From: Thinopyrum elongatum
Lineage: Eukaryota; Streptophyta; Magnoliopsida; Poales; Poaceae
Direction of reading: 5' to 3'
Assembly: GCA_011799875.1 (NCBI GenBank)
Contig: CM022303.1
Coordinates: forward strand, 193,117,700-193,181,699
Length of the DNA stretch: 64,000 bases
In this document: positions 21,177-32,155 of the stretch, piece by piece
How the letters are laid out: every line of letters begins with the position of its first letter
Numbering within the stretch: the first letter of the stretch is position 1
The notes under the pieces: model-generated
Databases searched by the model: none
What the model was told of the DNA's origin: nothing
Seen by the model: only the letters and a program-made list of their open reading frames with translations
Program-made: the position numbers and the translations under genes

Positions 21177-22052
21177 TGTTGGCGTTCTGGGAACCAGGGT
21201 ACCTAGATCTGCCTACCTGCGGCCCACGGCATGGCTCCCTCGATGGCCTGGTACGGCCCAGCGGCAAGGCCTTTAAGACAAGACCCTCGCGAGGGCCCCG
21301 GCCTCGCGAGGCGGACGACACCAAGACCTCCAAGGGAGCGGCCTCCCAAGGTTGCCTCCTGAGGAGCGGAGATTTCTATGCAGGTACCCAGCCTCCCGAG
21401 GCTGCGATGACGTGAGCCATGATGACCACGGCCAGGCGGGCGCCAGCGGGTGCAGAGGGGGCAGTTTCCCTTTCGGTGCTAAGGGAGCAAGGAGAGACGC
21501 AGGTTCCCGAGGAATCCCCCAAAGCTTTCCATTCCGGTGCAACAAGACCAAGACCACAGGGTCGGCAGGACAAATGTCATCACCGAGCCCACCACTGCGT
21601 CACGACCAGAAGCTTTGCAGGAGAAGACCACCTTTCGTCAGGATTAGATGTACTTCTTGTCCCCTTTCAAATTGGCCGTTGTGGGATCCCTTCCCCCCTA
21701 AGTTTTGAGGGAAGAGGACCAAGGCCACTATAAATACAGGTTAGCCACCACCATAGAGGGGGATCGGATCCTTTCCACCCTCTCCACCATAGCTTTCGCG
21801 AGGTTGTTCATCCACTATACTTGTCCTTCCTCAGCCCCTCATGAGGCCAATCTACCACAAAGCAGGAGTAGGGTTTTACACCGCAAGGTGGCCCGAACCT
21901 GGGTAAACTGCCGTGTTCATCTTCTTCCCTGCTCACGCGAATCCGTCGAGGCTAGGCTATAGGGTGGCGAGCTTGAGACTTGAGAGGTTGAGATCTTCGC
22001 ACACGCCCTAGAGTTCGAACCTTCTTGGGTCCGCGAAGCCCTGAATCCGACA
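21177..22052 (+). repeat. Element B 5' LTR
   Basis: 876 bp, TGTTGGCGTTCTGGG...CTGAATCCGACA. Contains a TATA box (21729-21736) and the R/U5 block AGCAGGAGTAGGGTTTTAC...CCCGAACCTGGGTAAA (21861-21906) shared with A and D. Confidence 0.92.
21729..21736 (+). promoter_or_regulatory. TATA box of B 5' LTR
   Basis: TATAAATA about 320 bp before the LTR end; retained in the 3' LTR at 48508-48515. Confidence 0.65.
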
Positions 22053-22072
22053 TTTGGCGCACCAGGTAGGGG
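22053..22072 (+). other. Primer binding site of element B
   Basis: TTTGGCGCACCAGGTAGGGG directly after the LTR end. Element A has almost the same site (TTTGGCGCGCCAGGTAGGGG). The tRNA primer was not identified from the window. Confidence 0.75.
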
Positions 22073-22123
22073 CGTGTCGAATTCCTTCTTCCACCTCCAC
22101 TTCATTTCCGCTTTGCTGTTCCC

Positions 22124-24423
22124 ATGGCCAACGCACGCCGGATCCGCGTTGAGCGTTGGGCTGCTCGCGTCGTCCAGACAGCGCCAGTGGGTAACGGCGC
22201 TCCTCGCCGCTCTGCCTCCCCCGCAGCTAATGTCGCCACTGACCCTGCTGCTCATGAGCAGCAGGACTCCTCGCTGCCACCCTCCGTGCGGTGGGATGAC
22301 CCCACCGCCACTCCGTCGCCCACTCCAGCCACGGTGTCGTCCTCCCACGCCCGCCGCGGGCCGACAACCGCGCAGGCTGTGCTGCTCATGGCGTGCGAAC
22401 TGTTGCGCTACCGTCCCGCCAATGACCACTACGACAACTGGCTTGGGCGCATCGCCGAGCTCGTCATCGCTGCCAGTGAAGTCCCTGCACCGTCCCGCTT
22501 GTTCCGTCCCCTGCCGTCCCAGGCGGGCGACGAGGCGCATGGCGCGCCTCCTCCTCCTCCTCTGCGCGGTGCCGACCACGAGCCAAGGCGAGATGCGCAA
22601 CCGCGCGACCCGCCACATGGAGCGCCGGCGTGCGATGAAGCAAGCTGCCAGGTGGTGCAACGACCACAAGGTGGCGCACGCGCGCTCCCAGCACCACCGC
22701 GCCAGCATCAAGACCACGCGTTGCCTGAGGTTGCGGTGCGTGGGCATCAAGACCGAGCTCCGCCCGCGCGGGCTGCTCCCGTGAGTGCGGCGGGCTGCCG
22801 CGCCTTCACCCCAGAGCTACGCCGTGTCATCTGGCCCGGCAAGTTTAAGCCAGATCTGACTCCATGCTACAACGGCACCCCCGATTCCGCGGAGTTCCTC
22901 CAGCTCTAGTCGCTGAGCATCAAGGCGGCCAACGGTGACGAGAAGGTCATGGCGAACTGGTTCCCCATGGCTCTAAAACATGGCGCGCGCTCCTGGCTCC
23001 TACACCTCTCGGAGGGGTCAATCTCCTCTTGGGACGAACTTCGTGAGCGTTTCATCGCCAACTTCCAGGGCACCCGTGATTGCGCCCCTGCGGTGGGTGA
23101 CCTGCGACGCGTGAAGCAGCAGCCGGGCGAGACCTTGCACAAGTACATACAACGCTTCACGAACGTTCGCCTCAAGATCCCGAAGGCGTCGGACGAGGCC
23201 ATCATATCAGCGTTCACCGATGGCGTCCGGGACGTCAAGGTGAAAGAGGAGCTCGCCATCCATGAGGACTTATGGTCGGCCCTGGAGATGTTCAACTTGG
23301 CGATCAAATGCGCAAGGGCCGAAGAAGGCCGCCTCTCCCTCATTAAGCTCCCGGAGGCCGACCCTGAAGACAAGAAAGCCAAGGCTAAGGAAGCAAAGCG
23401 CAAGGGCCCCGCTGTGCTTGTAGCCGAGCCTGAGATGAAGCATGGTCGTGACCATGATGAGCCTCCCAGGGGCAACCGCCCGTTCTTCATCTTCCACAAC
23501 GTGCACAACCACAACACCAACGACCGCCAGGAGTTAAGGGCACTTCGCGATGGACGCCTCGGTCGCCGCCCCGAGCGTGGTGACCGTGGCTACGGTCGTG
23601 GCGGAGGCCACGGTGGAGGCCGCTGGGACAACCACGACCCTCGCCAGGACTGGCGTGACCAGCCTCACAAGGACCGTTGGCATGATGAGCCTCGCAACGG
23701 ACCCTGGCGCAACTAGCCTCGTGAGGCCCATCCTCAGGGCAATGCCAGCCTCCCTCCGCTGCCATCGCTGCCCAGGAGAAATGACGACAACCGGGAGGAT
23801 GATGGGGCTGGGGGCTTCCAGGAGCCTCGTGCGGTGGCCTGCATCCTGGGTGGCGCCCAGGTCCCGGCCTCACATCGCATCTTCAAGCAGTTTTCCCGTG
23901 AGGTGAATGCGGCCCTCCCAAAGCTCGAGGCTGCGCGTCCCCTCAGGTGGTCGCGGTGCGCTATCACCTTCGACTCCAAGGACCACCTCAAGTGCTTGGC
24001 CGCTGGAGGCACGCTTCCCATGCTCTGCACACCCACCATCAGCAACGTCCTCGTCACCAAGACCCTCATCGATGGAGGCGCAGGGCTCAATGTTCTCTCT
24101 GTCGAGACGTTTGAGACGCTCCAAGTGCCTTATGACCAGCTCCGCCAACCAAGCCTTTCTCAGGAGTGACATATGGCTCCACCGTCCCCCTGGGGCAGAT
24201 ACGCCTCCCAGTCACCTTCGGCAAGCGCGAAAACTACCACACCGAGCTCATCGACTTCGACGTCGCCCACATCGGCCTCCCGTACAATGCCATCCTTGGG
24301 TACCCGGCCCTCACCAAGTTCATGGCGGCAACCCACCATGGCTACAATGCCCTCAAGATGCTAGGGAGTGGCGGCATGATCACGGTCGCCTGCGATGAGA
24401 CAGACGCGGTATGCTCCCTTTAG
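22124..24423 (+). pseudogene. Element B gag and protease, broken
   Basis: One frame from ATG 22124 (MANARRIRVERW). Order: Pro/Ser-rich N-terminus; retrotransposon gag core (22949-23300: MANWFPMALKHGARSWLLHL, then HKYIQRFTNVRLKIP); a basic Arg/Gly/Asp-rich stretch (23540-23710) instead of an obvious CCHC knuckle; and aspartic protease with TKTLIDGGAGLNVLS near 24060-24110 (DGGA in place of DTGA). Damage: TAG at 22907-22909, TAG at 23714-23716, frameshift near 24165; the last part (24166-24423) is in another frame. Gag would coat the RNA and the protease would cut the polyprotein. Inactive. Confidence 0.88.
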
Positions 24424-24850
24424 CGTGCCTACCAAGGCACGGCGGTTGACAACCCTGATAATGAGGGCGGCATCCGGCCTCCCGAGGCTACCCCAAGAAG
24501 AAGAAGCAGCTCCTTCCCAAGAGCCGTCAGGAGACCGAGGCGCCCGCTGGCGGTACCTCGGGCTCCGTGCCCACTGCTGGGGCGCCCCTTCCTCCCGCAT
24601 AGGAAGGTGCGCTCGACGCCTCCCTCAGTTCGGGCTCAGGGGTTTCCGCCTGGAGAGCCTCTGACCTGACTAGCACAATGAGCGAGATGCTCGGGCACCA
24701 CTTGGAGGCGTGCCTCGATGCACGTCCCCGCGAGCAAGGCGCACGGTGCGAGGCGCCGGGTGCGTGAGAATTCATAACCAAGGCGATCAAGGAGCTTCAG
24801 GAGGCGCGGGCCATGCATGGCGAGTGTCGCCCCGCACCACCCAGTGCAGC
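24424..24850 (+). mobile_element. Element B: degraded linker between protease and RT
   Basis: Pro/Glu/Lys-rich coding remnants in shifting frames; no domain identified. GC-rich like the rest of the B coding region. Confidence 0.5.
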
Positions 24851-24854
24851 CACA

Positions 24855-25045
24855 CCCCCTGGTGCTGGCGATGAGTTGCGCGTCTGTGTCAACATCCCGG
24901 GTCTCAACAGGGCCGCGTAACAAGACCTCTTCTGGCCGTCGCTCTTCGGCCGGAGTGGGGGCTACCCCTGCAGCTACATCCGCATGTCGTTTGGCCTGCT
25001 GAACGTGGGCGCCACGTACCAGCACCTCGCGTAGCGTGCTGTGCC
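24855..25045 (+). pseudogene. Element B: scrap of reverse transcriptase with internal deletion
   Basis: RVCVNIPGLNRAA followed by a stop matches the RT block usually read as CVD(F/Y)T.LN.A. Less than 20 codons later comes CSYIRMSFGLLNVGATYQ, matching the (Y)VRMPFGL.NAGAT(F/Y) block. In a full RT these are separated by about 50 residues (compare element A), so the middle is deleted. The (Y/F)XDD motif, RNase H and integrase are absent. B therefore depended on another element for reverse transcription. Confidence 0.65.
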
Positions 25046-25049
25046 GTCT

Positions 25050-26192
25050 CACGAGGGCAGGCGCTTGGCGGTCATGTTAGAGGAGGTCACCAACCCTCGC
25101 GAGCCCCCAGGGCCTCATGAGCTCCCCCGACCTCCGGAGCCGCCCAGCTCGTGAGGAGCGACCTCCGCGGCACGCGTCATCATCTACCCCGACGCTTCTA
25201 CAACACTGGTGCCAGGTGACTTTTTGGTTTGTTCAGTTGAGGGCACCCCTGGGCTGCATTATCCTAAGGCTGATGGGGCCAGCCCCCACAGCTGTATCAT
25301 TTTGCGCATGTATCAGAACTGGCTCTGCCTTTATGAATATCCTAAGTATTCCAACCTGCATGTCTGGTGCATCGCCACCATGAATGTCGCTACACCCTCA
25401 CAATCCTGCCCACGACCGCCTCATGATTAAGGACTGGCACGGCGTCTGTGCTCGGGTCCGTCCCTGCAGCGTTGTTAAACCCAAGCGACCAAGCTCTGTC
25501 CCGCGGGCCAGCTCCCATGCGCGTCACCTCCCGGGGTCCTTGGTGCCTTGTTCTCGCATGAGCTAATCGCGAGTGGATGAGTAAGGGCGCATGGCCTGGT
25601 TCATACAACCGCAATTCGGCATTTCGCCGTCGCGGGAGCCGCGCGCCGGGTGTCTTTCCATGGGATCGTTGCATGAGAAGACTAGGCACGGCGTCTGTGC
25701 TTGGGCCCATCCCAGCAGCATCGATAAAACCAATGGCTGAGCTCTATCTGGCGGGCCGGTCCTGTTCATGTCACCTCCTGGGGTCATTAGTGTTCAGCCT
25801 TCTCATGCGATAACCTCCGGAGTTTCATTCGGCGCAAGCCCCCCCACCTCACAGGTTCCTAATGCGCGCCTCGCGCCAAAAATCTAGGCGCAACCTGCCT
25901 TGAGGTAGGGCCTCTTGAGTCCCGCGCTGGCTCATGGGTGCCCAGATACACCTCCTCCAGTTCTGCCGTGCTAGCCACGTGCACGAACGGGGCTGTACAC
26001 GCCCCGGAGTCTCCACCCGAGGGAACTCCCACCCACGCCCAAGTGGAAGCCCCATGATCCGTGCTGGCGGATGACACGGTCGCACAACGGCTATGCCCAC
26101 ACACAAGTGGAAGCCCTATGCTCCACGCTGGTGGATAAACAACTGAGGGTGCCCTACTGGCTGCACCAATCTCAGGATAGCCTGTCGGCTCT
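25050..26192 (+). mobile_element. Element B: non-coding region with diverged tandem duplication
   Basis: Contains two copies of a ~140-bp segment (about 25432-25570 and 25676-25815), each with GGCACGGCGTCTGTGCT(C/T)GGG and ending near TTCTCATGCGA. There is also a shorter pair (about 26040-26065 and 26104-26130: AAGTGGAAGCCC(C/T)ATG). No gene called. Confidence 0.6.
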
Positions 26193-26230
26193 TCACACGG
26201 GCCTATCGCGCAGCTTTCCCCACGGGAGAC
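26193..26230 (-). pseudogene. Element B antisense ORF: C-terminal 13 codons, cut off by A
   Basis: The antisense ORF of B (46638-47855) is interrupted by A inside the GAGAC target. Reading across the insertion its frame continues here for a few codons (LPWGKLRDRPV) to a TGA at 26193-26195. The two parts stand about 20.4 kb apart. Confidence 0.6.
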
Positions 26231-27029
26231 TGTCGGCGTACGACACCTATGGGACCGCGTGGATCCCTTCTACGATTCGGCAGAGAGAGAGGTATGCACA
26301 AAGAGCAGAACCAACGATCGACACGAGGTGATTTTACCTAGGTTCGGGCCGCTAATCAGCGTAAAATCCTACTCCTGCCTTGTTTTATTAAGAGTGTTCT
26401 TGAGCCCAAGCTCCAGGAGTGCTTGCAATGAACAGTGCGTTCAAAGAGCAGCTACGCATGTAGAATGGGCCAGAAGATCTCCTCCAGTGTCTGTCCCCTG
26501 TAGCAGTTGCCTTGGGCCTCCTTTTATATGTCCAAAGGGGTCACCACAGTGGCAAAATGTACATACATTGAGGTGTAAAGTAGCTACAGGGTTATAATAC
26601 CTAACCACTGACGGTTTAGGACAAATGCATTTAATGCACCGTGAGGTGTCCGTTTAGGTGTCCTTATTTCTTGGGGATGGAAAAAGGGGCCATCCCATCA
26701 GCACCGCTTAAGCTCTCCTCCACTGGCGCCTTGCCACGCATCCAGAGAAGGGCCCAGAATGCCAGGCTGGTTGCTGTGCTGAAGCGGTGGCACAGTGATA
26801 GAATCTTGCCGGGCTCCGCAAGCCACCCCGGCAAGATCTTGCCGGGGGCCTAATCTTCGGTCCTCAGCTCTTATTATCTCCTGATCCTCTGATCCTTGGT
26901 TTGAGTGTCCCGTTGACAACCTTGAACTAATCTCAAACTGTTCCCCCGACAAGCCTTGCCGCGGGCTTGGCTACAACTGCCCGTGCACAAGTATGGGGTA
27001 CTAATGGCCCAATACTTAGTACACCGACA
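26231..27029 (-). repeat. Element A 3' LTR
   Basis: 799 bp. On the minus strand TGTCGGTGTACTAAG...CGTACGCCGACA. Contains minus-strand TATAAAA (26528-26522) and the R/U5 block shared with B and D (26327-26379). It lacks a 16-bp piece (an extra AATCTTGCCGGG unit) present in the 5' LTR. Confidence 0.93.
26522..26528 (-). promoter_or_regulatory. TATA box of A 3' LTR
   Basis: Minus strand TATAAAAGGAGGCCC, the same sequence as in the D LTR; also present in the 5' LTR. Confidence 0.65.
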
Positions 27030-27042
27030 GGAGCCCCCGGGC
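27030..27042 (-). other. Polypurine tract of element A
   Basis: Minus strand GGCCCGGGGGCTCC directly before the 3' LTR; matches the tracts of D and B. Confidence 0.75.
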
Positions 27043-27334
27043 CTAGGCCACACACGAGTGCGAGGCGTTGTTGGGCTAGGCCCAAATAGTGCACGGGCAT
27101 GCGTGGCTGGGGTTAACTGCTTGCAATCTTCCTGCTTATTGCGCCCCTCCAGTGCGCGCGTTGCATGCGTGACGTGGGAAGCGTGCACTGAAAGGCTGCA
27201 GCCGCAGCGCGCTTGTAGAGGCGTATTTACATTGGGCAGTAAAAGAGGCGGCCTCGCTCCTTCCCCATAAAGAGGAAACTGTAGGGACGCTGCCCATTTA
27301 CCTCCCCCTCTTCTTTCCAATCTGGAATCTGCCA
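27043..27334 (+). promoter_or_regulatory. Likely promoter/leader of the antisense gene of element A
   Basis: 290 bp between the polypurine tract and the antisense ORF. It contains TTTACATTGGGCAGTAAAAG (27227 onward) and CCCATAAAGAGG (27265), TATA-like on the plus strand, followed by pyrimidine-rich sequence up to the start. Promoter function is inferred only from position. Confidence 0.4.
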
Positions 27335-29063
27335 TTGCCTTCCTTCTCTCGAGCCCTGAGTAAAGCTTCTCCTCATCCGCTCACCGCCTCCGCACCCGTT
27401 CCATCTTCGGTTTCCGCTCTCATAGCCGCCGTGCCACCCAAGGCCAGCAAAGGCAAGGGCAAGGAGACGAAAGCCGATGTCCCGGAGAGTGAGCTGGTGA
27501 AGATGCGGAAGAAGTATGTCGTCTTCGCTTTGACGCTCGACGCGAAAGCTCTGAAGAACCGGTACCAGTGCATGTGGGCGAGGGAGATGAAGGCTCACCC
27601 CGCGACCCGCGTGGTTCCAGGTTCTTGTTCCAAAAGCGGACCTGACAGATATCCCTTCCTTGTTGCTTATTTCTATTGCGGGCTCTGTCCTCCATTCTCT
27701 GACTTCTTCAATGATACTATGTACACATACGGCTTCCATCTTCTTGATTTCACGCCGAATGCCGTACTGTGTATGTCTATCTTTGCCCATCTTTGCAAAT
27801 TTTTTGCCGGAGTAGTTCCCAACACTGCCCTCTTCCGCCATTACTTCATTCCTCGCATCCAAAAAGGGGAGGCCCTTTCCGGTTCTATCGCCTGGATCCC
27901 AAGGGCTTGGAAAAAGGAAATATACCCAGATGGGGTCTACCGCGAGAAGTGGGACGAATGGTGGTCCGAGTGGGACTGGATCAAGGAGAAAGATCCCCAT
28001 CCGTTTTGTTTGCCCCGACAGCAGAAGGCGGTCCGCGACAGCGACTGGAGCGATTTCGCCGCGGAAGACGAGAGGCTCACGGTCGCCACCACCAGAATCC
28101 TTCGCCTGAAAGCTGCCGGGCTCACAATGGAGATGATTGGCTTCGATTTCCTCTGCCGCCGCATCGCCCCCCAACAGAGCAAGGGAAGACCAACTTGGGA
28201 GTACCGGAACGCTGCAGATATTATGAGACTGCGCCCCGGGCTAAACAACAACTTGACTGCTATGCAGCTTGGCGCTCTTCGCCACAGGCTATTCCAGCGC
28301 GACGACAAACATCGGTTGCCGGCAAGAATTGTCCCTTTGTGCAACAACTCCGCCCTGGGGTCGATCATCGCCACAATGCCAATGTTTAATGCCCATGGTC
28401 TTGACGCGACTTGGGCCGAGCCATCCAAGGAGGAAGCACAAAAGTTCTTCGACAACTTGTCGGAGAGGGCCATCCGGGGAGAGACGGACCTCATACGCGC
28501 CACCACTGACGAAGAAGTGGCGTATATTGCCACTAGGGTAGAAGAGGCGAATCTTGCTGCGGAGGCCGGCAGCGTTGGCTTCACAGAATGGGAAACCAGT
28601 GATGCAGAGGTTGTGATGGAAGAGAATCCTGCCGGGGAATAGAGCAGCACAGTCGCTGAGAGCTCGTCCAACGAAGACGCAGCTGAAGAAGAGCCGCAAG
28701 AGGAGCCCCCAGCCCCGAAGAAGACAAAGCGTGTTCTTCGAAAGGCCGCTTCTGGCATCCTGGCAAGCCAACCCTCTTCGAGCAGCGAGGCTCCCGGCAA
28801 GAAGGTGGCCGGCAAGACTGCACCGCGGCAAGGAGTTCGACAGCAACCTGTGTGGCGCGCGAGACACACACCTGCGGCAACTACTGGGGCGGCAGAGGCA
28901 TCTCACACAACCGCACCGGAGGCTGAGGTGGCGGAGCCACGCCAACCCCCTGCACCTGCTACAGCCAAGCAACCCAGGACCCCTCCTCCGCCCCCCATAC
29001 GGACACTGCAACGGAGGTCGATTTCGACATCTCCGGCTTCAGCCCGGAACGAGAAGAGGAAGA
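27335..29063 (+). CDS. Element A antisense gene, exon 1 ('putative gypsy-type transposon' domain)
   Basis: Starts near MPSFSRALSKASPHP (27335) and runs antisense to pol. The conserved region (about residues 105-180: RYPFLVAYFYCGLCPPFSDF, then LLDFTPNAVLCMSIFAHLCK) matches the equivalent in B and X and the plant family annotated Transposase_28/PF04195, whose function is unknown despite the name. An acidic and Pro/Lys-rich tail follows. TAG at 28640-28642 is followed by further coding sequence in frame. A C-run near 28990-29000 shifts the frame, after which FDISGFSPEREEEE leads to a donor GTAAGT at 29064. Confidence 0.75.
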
Positions 29064-29139
29064 GTAAGTATCCTATCATAGCCTTTATCTCTCAAATTTC
29101 GGATTAATCTCATAGCCTTGTTTTGTATTGTCTCCGCAG

Positions 29140-29279
29140 CGATGCAGAAACCTTGGCAGAAAGAATGGCGAAGACTTCCACGGGCGACGAGCCTCCGGCA
29201 GGTTCCACAAGTGCGCCAGAAACTATCCTCATCAGCCCGGAGCTTAGCCCTCGACGCAGCCCCCAGCACAGCCCCCAGC
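29140..29279 (+). CDS. Element A antisense gene, exon 2
   Basis: After an acceptor (TCTCCGCAG). The frame DAETLAERMAKTSTGDEPPA...SPRRSPQHSPQ fits the phase left by the shifted frame at the end of exon 1. Donor GTGAGT at 29280. Ser/Pro-rich, probably a flexible linker. Confidence 0.6.
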
Positions 29280-29354
29280 GTGAGTCCATTACTCATTTTC
29301 CGCTGGCGGGCGCTGAGGTTTCTATTCTTGCCGCTGATATCTTTGGGCTTGCAG

Positions 29355-29528
29355 GAGAAGAACGGCAGCAGGGAGAGTTATTGGAAGACGCCCCCGTCAT
29401 GCCACCTCCATCGACCACGCCGCCCACAAGCGCATCCCCGGCAAGAGTTCCTACCGATGAGCCTATCTTGGTTGAGGAGGAGCTGGCAAGCATGGGCACC
29501 GGCAACCTTTCCCCGGCAACAGCTCAAT
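29355..29528 (+). CDS. Element A antisense gene, exon 3
   Basis: After acceptor CTTGCAG; EERQQGELLEDAPVMPPPST...LVEEELASMGTGNLSPATAQ. The donor is either GTAGGT at 29529 or GTAACC at 29533. With the first, the joined codon with exon 4 is TAA, so either the other donor is used or the codon was originally CAA or GAA. Confidence 0.55.
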
Positions 29529-29651
29529 GTAGGTAACCGTTTGCCTCAGAGCGCTTGCTATCCTTTCCTTTATCTCTTTCTTTTATCTCTTTCTTTTATC
29601 TTCTTGAATTTCAATATTGATCTTATTTTGTTTCCCTCCTTCGTCCTTTAG

Positions 29652-31363
29652 AATTCCCTGTGATGGAACACATGGACGTCAATGCTGTCATCAAGGAGAC
29701 CGCCAGGGATGTTGCCGCCGAAGCTGACAAGATCGCTGCTAGCAAGGCCGCCAAGGATGGCACCGTCAAGGCCGGCGGTACCTCTGCCGACGAGGCCGCC
29801 AAGGCTGCACAGGAGGAACCCGCCAAGGAATCTGCTGAAAGGGCCGGCGAGGAGGCTGGTGACCGTATTGATGGCATTCCTGCCGCAGGAGTGCCAGGCG
29901 CTACGCCGGCCACGGAGCCCCCAGCTACCGGTGAGGCGGTTGTTGATGATCAACCGTCAACATCTGAAGTTGCCTCATCAAGCAAAAATCTCAAAGTTGG
30001 CGAGAACCTGTTCGTCAACTTGCCGGGGACGGCAAGCATTGGGGCACCGACCGAAGGAGAAACCTTTGATGAAGAAATCATCACTGCTGCTGGGCTCGAG
30101 ATCATCAACGAACCAAGTGTCAGCAGCAGCAGATCCGAGGAAGATCAGCTCCTTCAGGCCATGGGCGATAATTTCTGCAAACTCCAAGCGCTCCACCGTG
30201 CCCAAAAAGAGAAGGTAGATTCCAGAGCTGCAGTTGTTGAAGCAGCTGAGGCTGATTTTCAAAAGCGCATTGAGCAAACGCAAATCTGGTACGCCGAGGC
30301 CTTTCAAGAGTTGATTGCCAACCGGGAACAAGTGAGCCAAAGCTAGACGGAGCTCCTCTTGAAACAATCTGACATAGAGAAGGCGCAAGAGGAAGCTGCG
30401 CAAAGAATTGCCGCTGCAGATGATCTCCTGACGGAGCGTCGCATTGCGCTTGATGTTCACGAGGAAGATCTTGCCGCACGTGAGCAGGCGCTCGCTGCCA
30501 AGCTTCGCAGCAAAGATGAAGAAATCGAGAAGCTTGTCGCGCAGCGGACCCAGGAGCTGGAGCAAAAGCACAAAGAGGCGCTCGAAGCTCTGACTCTAGA
30601 TCACGCCGGCAAGCTCAAGGAAGCCGTCGATGTTGCTGAGGCTGTAGAGGCCGCCAAGAACAAGCTGAGCAACAAAGTGAAGAAGCTGGAGGTGGACCTT
30701 GAAGAACACAGCAAGGAGCTCTCGACGCTCAAAGGCGACAGGGAGGAAACTCTCCACCGTCTGGCGGAGATGCAAGTTGCCATATCCGACAAGACCAAGC
30801 AGCTCTCTTCAGCCAACAATATCATTGCTAATCTGAGGCTGAAACTGACCACGCTGGAGAAGTCTCTTGAGGACGGCAGGACCCGCGAGAAGGCTTTGAG
30901 CAAAGATCTCCAAGATGAGAGGAACTTGCTTAAAAGTGCTGCCGCCGCCCAAATTGACTATGAGAAAGGGGTGAAAATCTGGACTGATCGCCTTGTCGAC
31001 ACTGCGGAGAGGCTCACAGCACAACTGTCAACCATGGGCCTGCCAAACTTCAAGTATTCTTCCGAAGAAAGGGTATCTCCAAGCGCCAGGTTGACCATGT
31101 TCTTTGAAAGAATCATCGATGCTCTGAAGCTACTCCAGTCCAACCGAGCGATCCAACTAGCCGATGAATCCCGCAAACTTTGCCGGGCCGTCCTCCGCAA
31201 GGTGCTCATCAAGGTGGTGCACAAGAACCCTGGCGTCGACCTCACCAACGTGCTTGATCGCTTGCCGAAGGATGCAGATCTCAAGGCACTTGAGGAGCTT
31301 GTCGCGCCCATCCTTGAGAAGGTAGATTCAATCAAGAGGGTCGAAGGCCAGCATAGGGACTAG
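29652..31363 (+). CDS. Element A antisense gene, exon 4 (long coiled coil)
   Basis: Starts after TTTAG; reads FPVMEHMDVNAVIKETARD and an Ala/Glu/Lys-rich segment, then from ~30150 to ~30960 a long coiled coil (for example KLEVDLEEHSKELSTLKGD), then a helical C-terminal domain (ARLTMFFERIIDALKLLQSN; RKVLIKVVHKNPGVDLTNVL) ending at 31361-31363. One TAG at 30344-30346 interrupts the frame. Grass 'gypsy-type transposon' proteins of this form join the N-terminal domain to such a coiled coil. Suggested use (packaging, self-association, nuclear transport) is inference. Confidence 0.7.
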
Positions 31364-32155
31364 CTGCCTCATTTTCCCTTATCGCCACCATTCCATGCCA
31401 AAAACAATTAAGTCTTGAGTTAGAACTGCGGCAACTTATTGGTGTAATATAACTTGCTTATGTTTGGGTACATGCATGCTATTTCCCTTGTCTGATTCCT
31501 TGATGTATGGAGTACACCCTACGCTTACTGAAAACTTGCTGGCGTGCAACCTGCCGCGAGCGCTGGGTGCGGGACTTCAGCAGCCTGCTGGAGGTGCAGC
31601 GGCCGGCAAGACACCTTGGCGTTCTCAGTGCTGCCACTTAAATTGTTGAGCGGACTCGAAACAAAATAAGGGCGCAACCGATTACGACAAGGGTTCCTTC
31701 GCATGCAGGTTTTCCATACAAAGACCGAAATCATCTAAGGAAAATAACTTCATAATAAAAGAAACTTGCTCAAAGTTTTGTAACTTAGCTTTCTATCGCC
31801 GTACTTCCTCCGGTAAGATGTCAATTCTGAAAGTCGCCCACTGGTATCCATATCTTCCTTCCCCCCCAGCAAACGTGCGCGCGAGGAAGCCTTCTATCTT
31901 TTGAGAAAAAGAAAGAAGAGAAAATAAAAATATGGAACCTTGGCGGTTCGTTAATACTTACCGGGAACAAGTGCCATACAACATCTCAGACAAGCATGCA
32001 TATATATAAACATGGAAATCGATAAGAAAATGCACAACACTTAATCTTATTCATCTGCGCACAGGGTCTGTGCCTGGCTTTGTACAAAGGATTACTTGCC
32101 CTACCGGCAAGACTTGTACAAAAGGTGGTTGCCAGGGGCCCCCGGCAACAGCGCC
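31364..32155. other. Tail-to-tail spacer between antisense gene and pol of element A
   Basis: The antisense gene ends at 31363 (plus) and pol ends at 32156 (minus). The 790 bp between hold no gene. They would contain the 3' ends of two convergent transcripts, so overlap and double-stranded RNA are possible. Confidence 0.6.
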
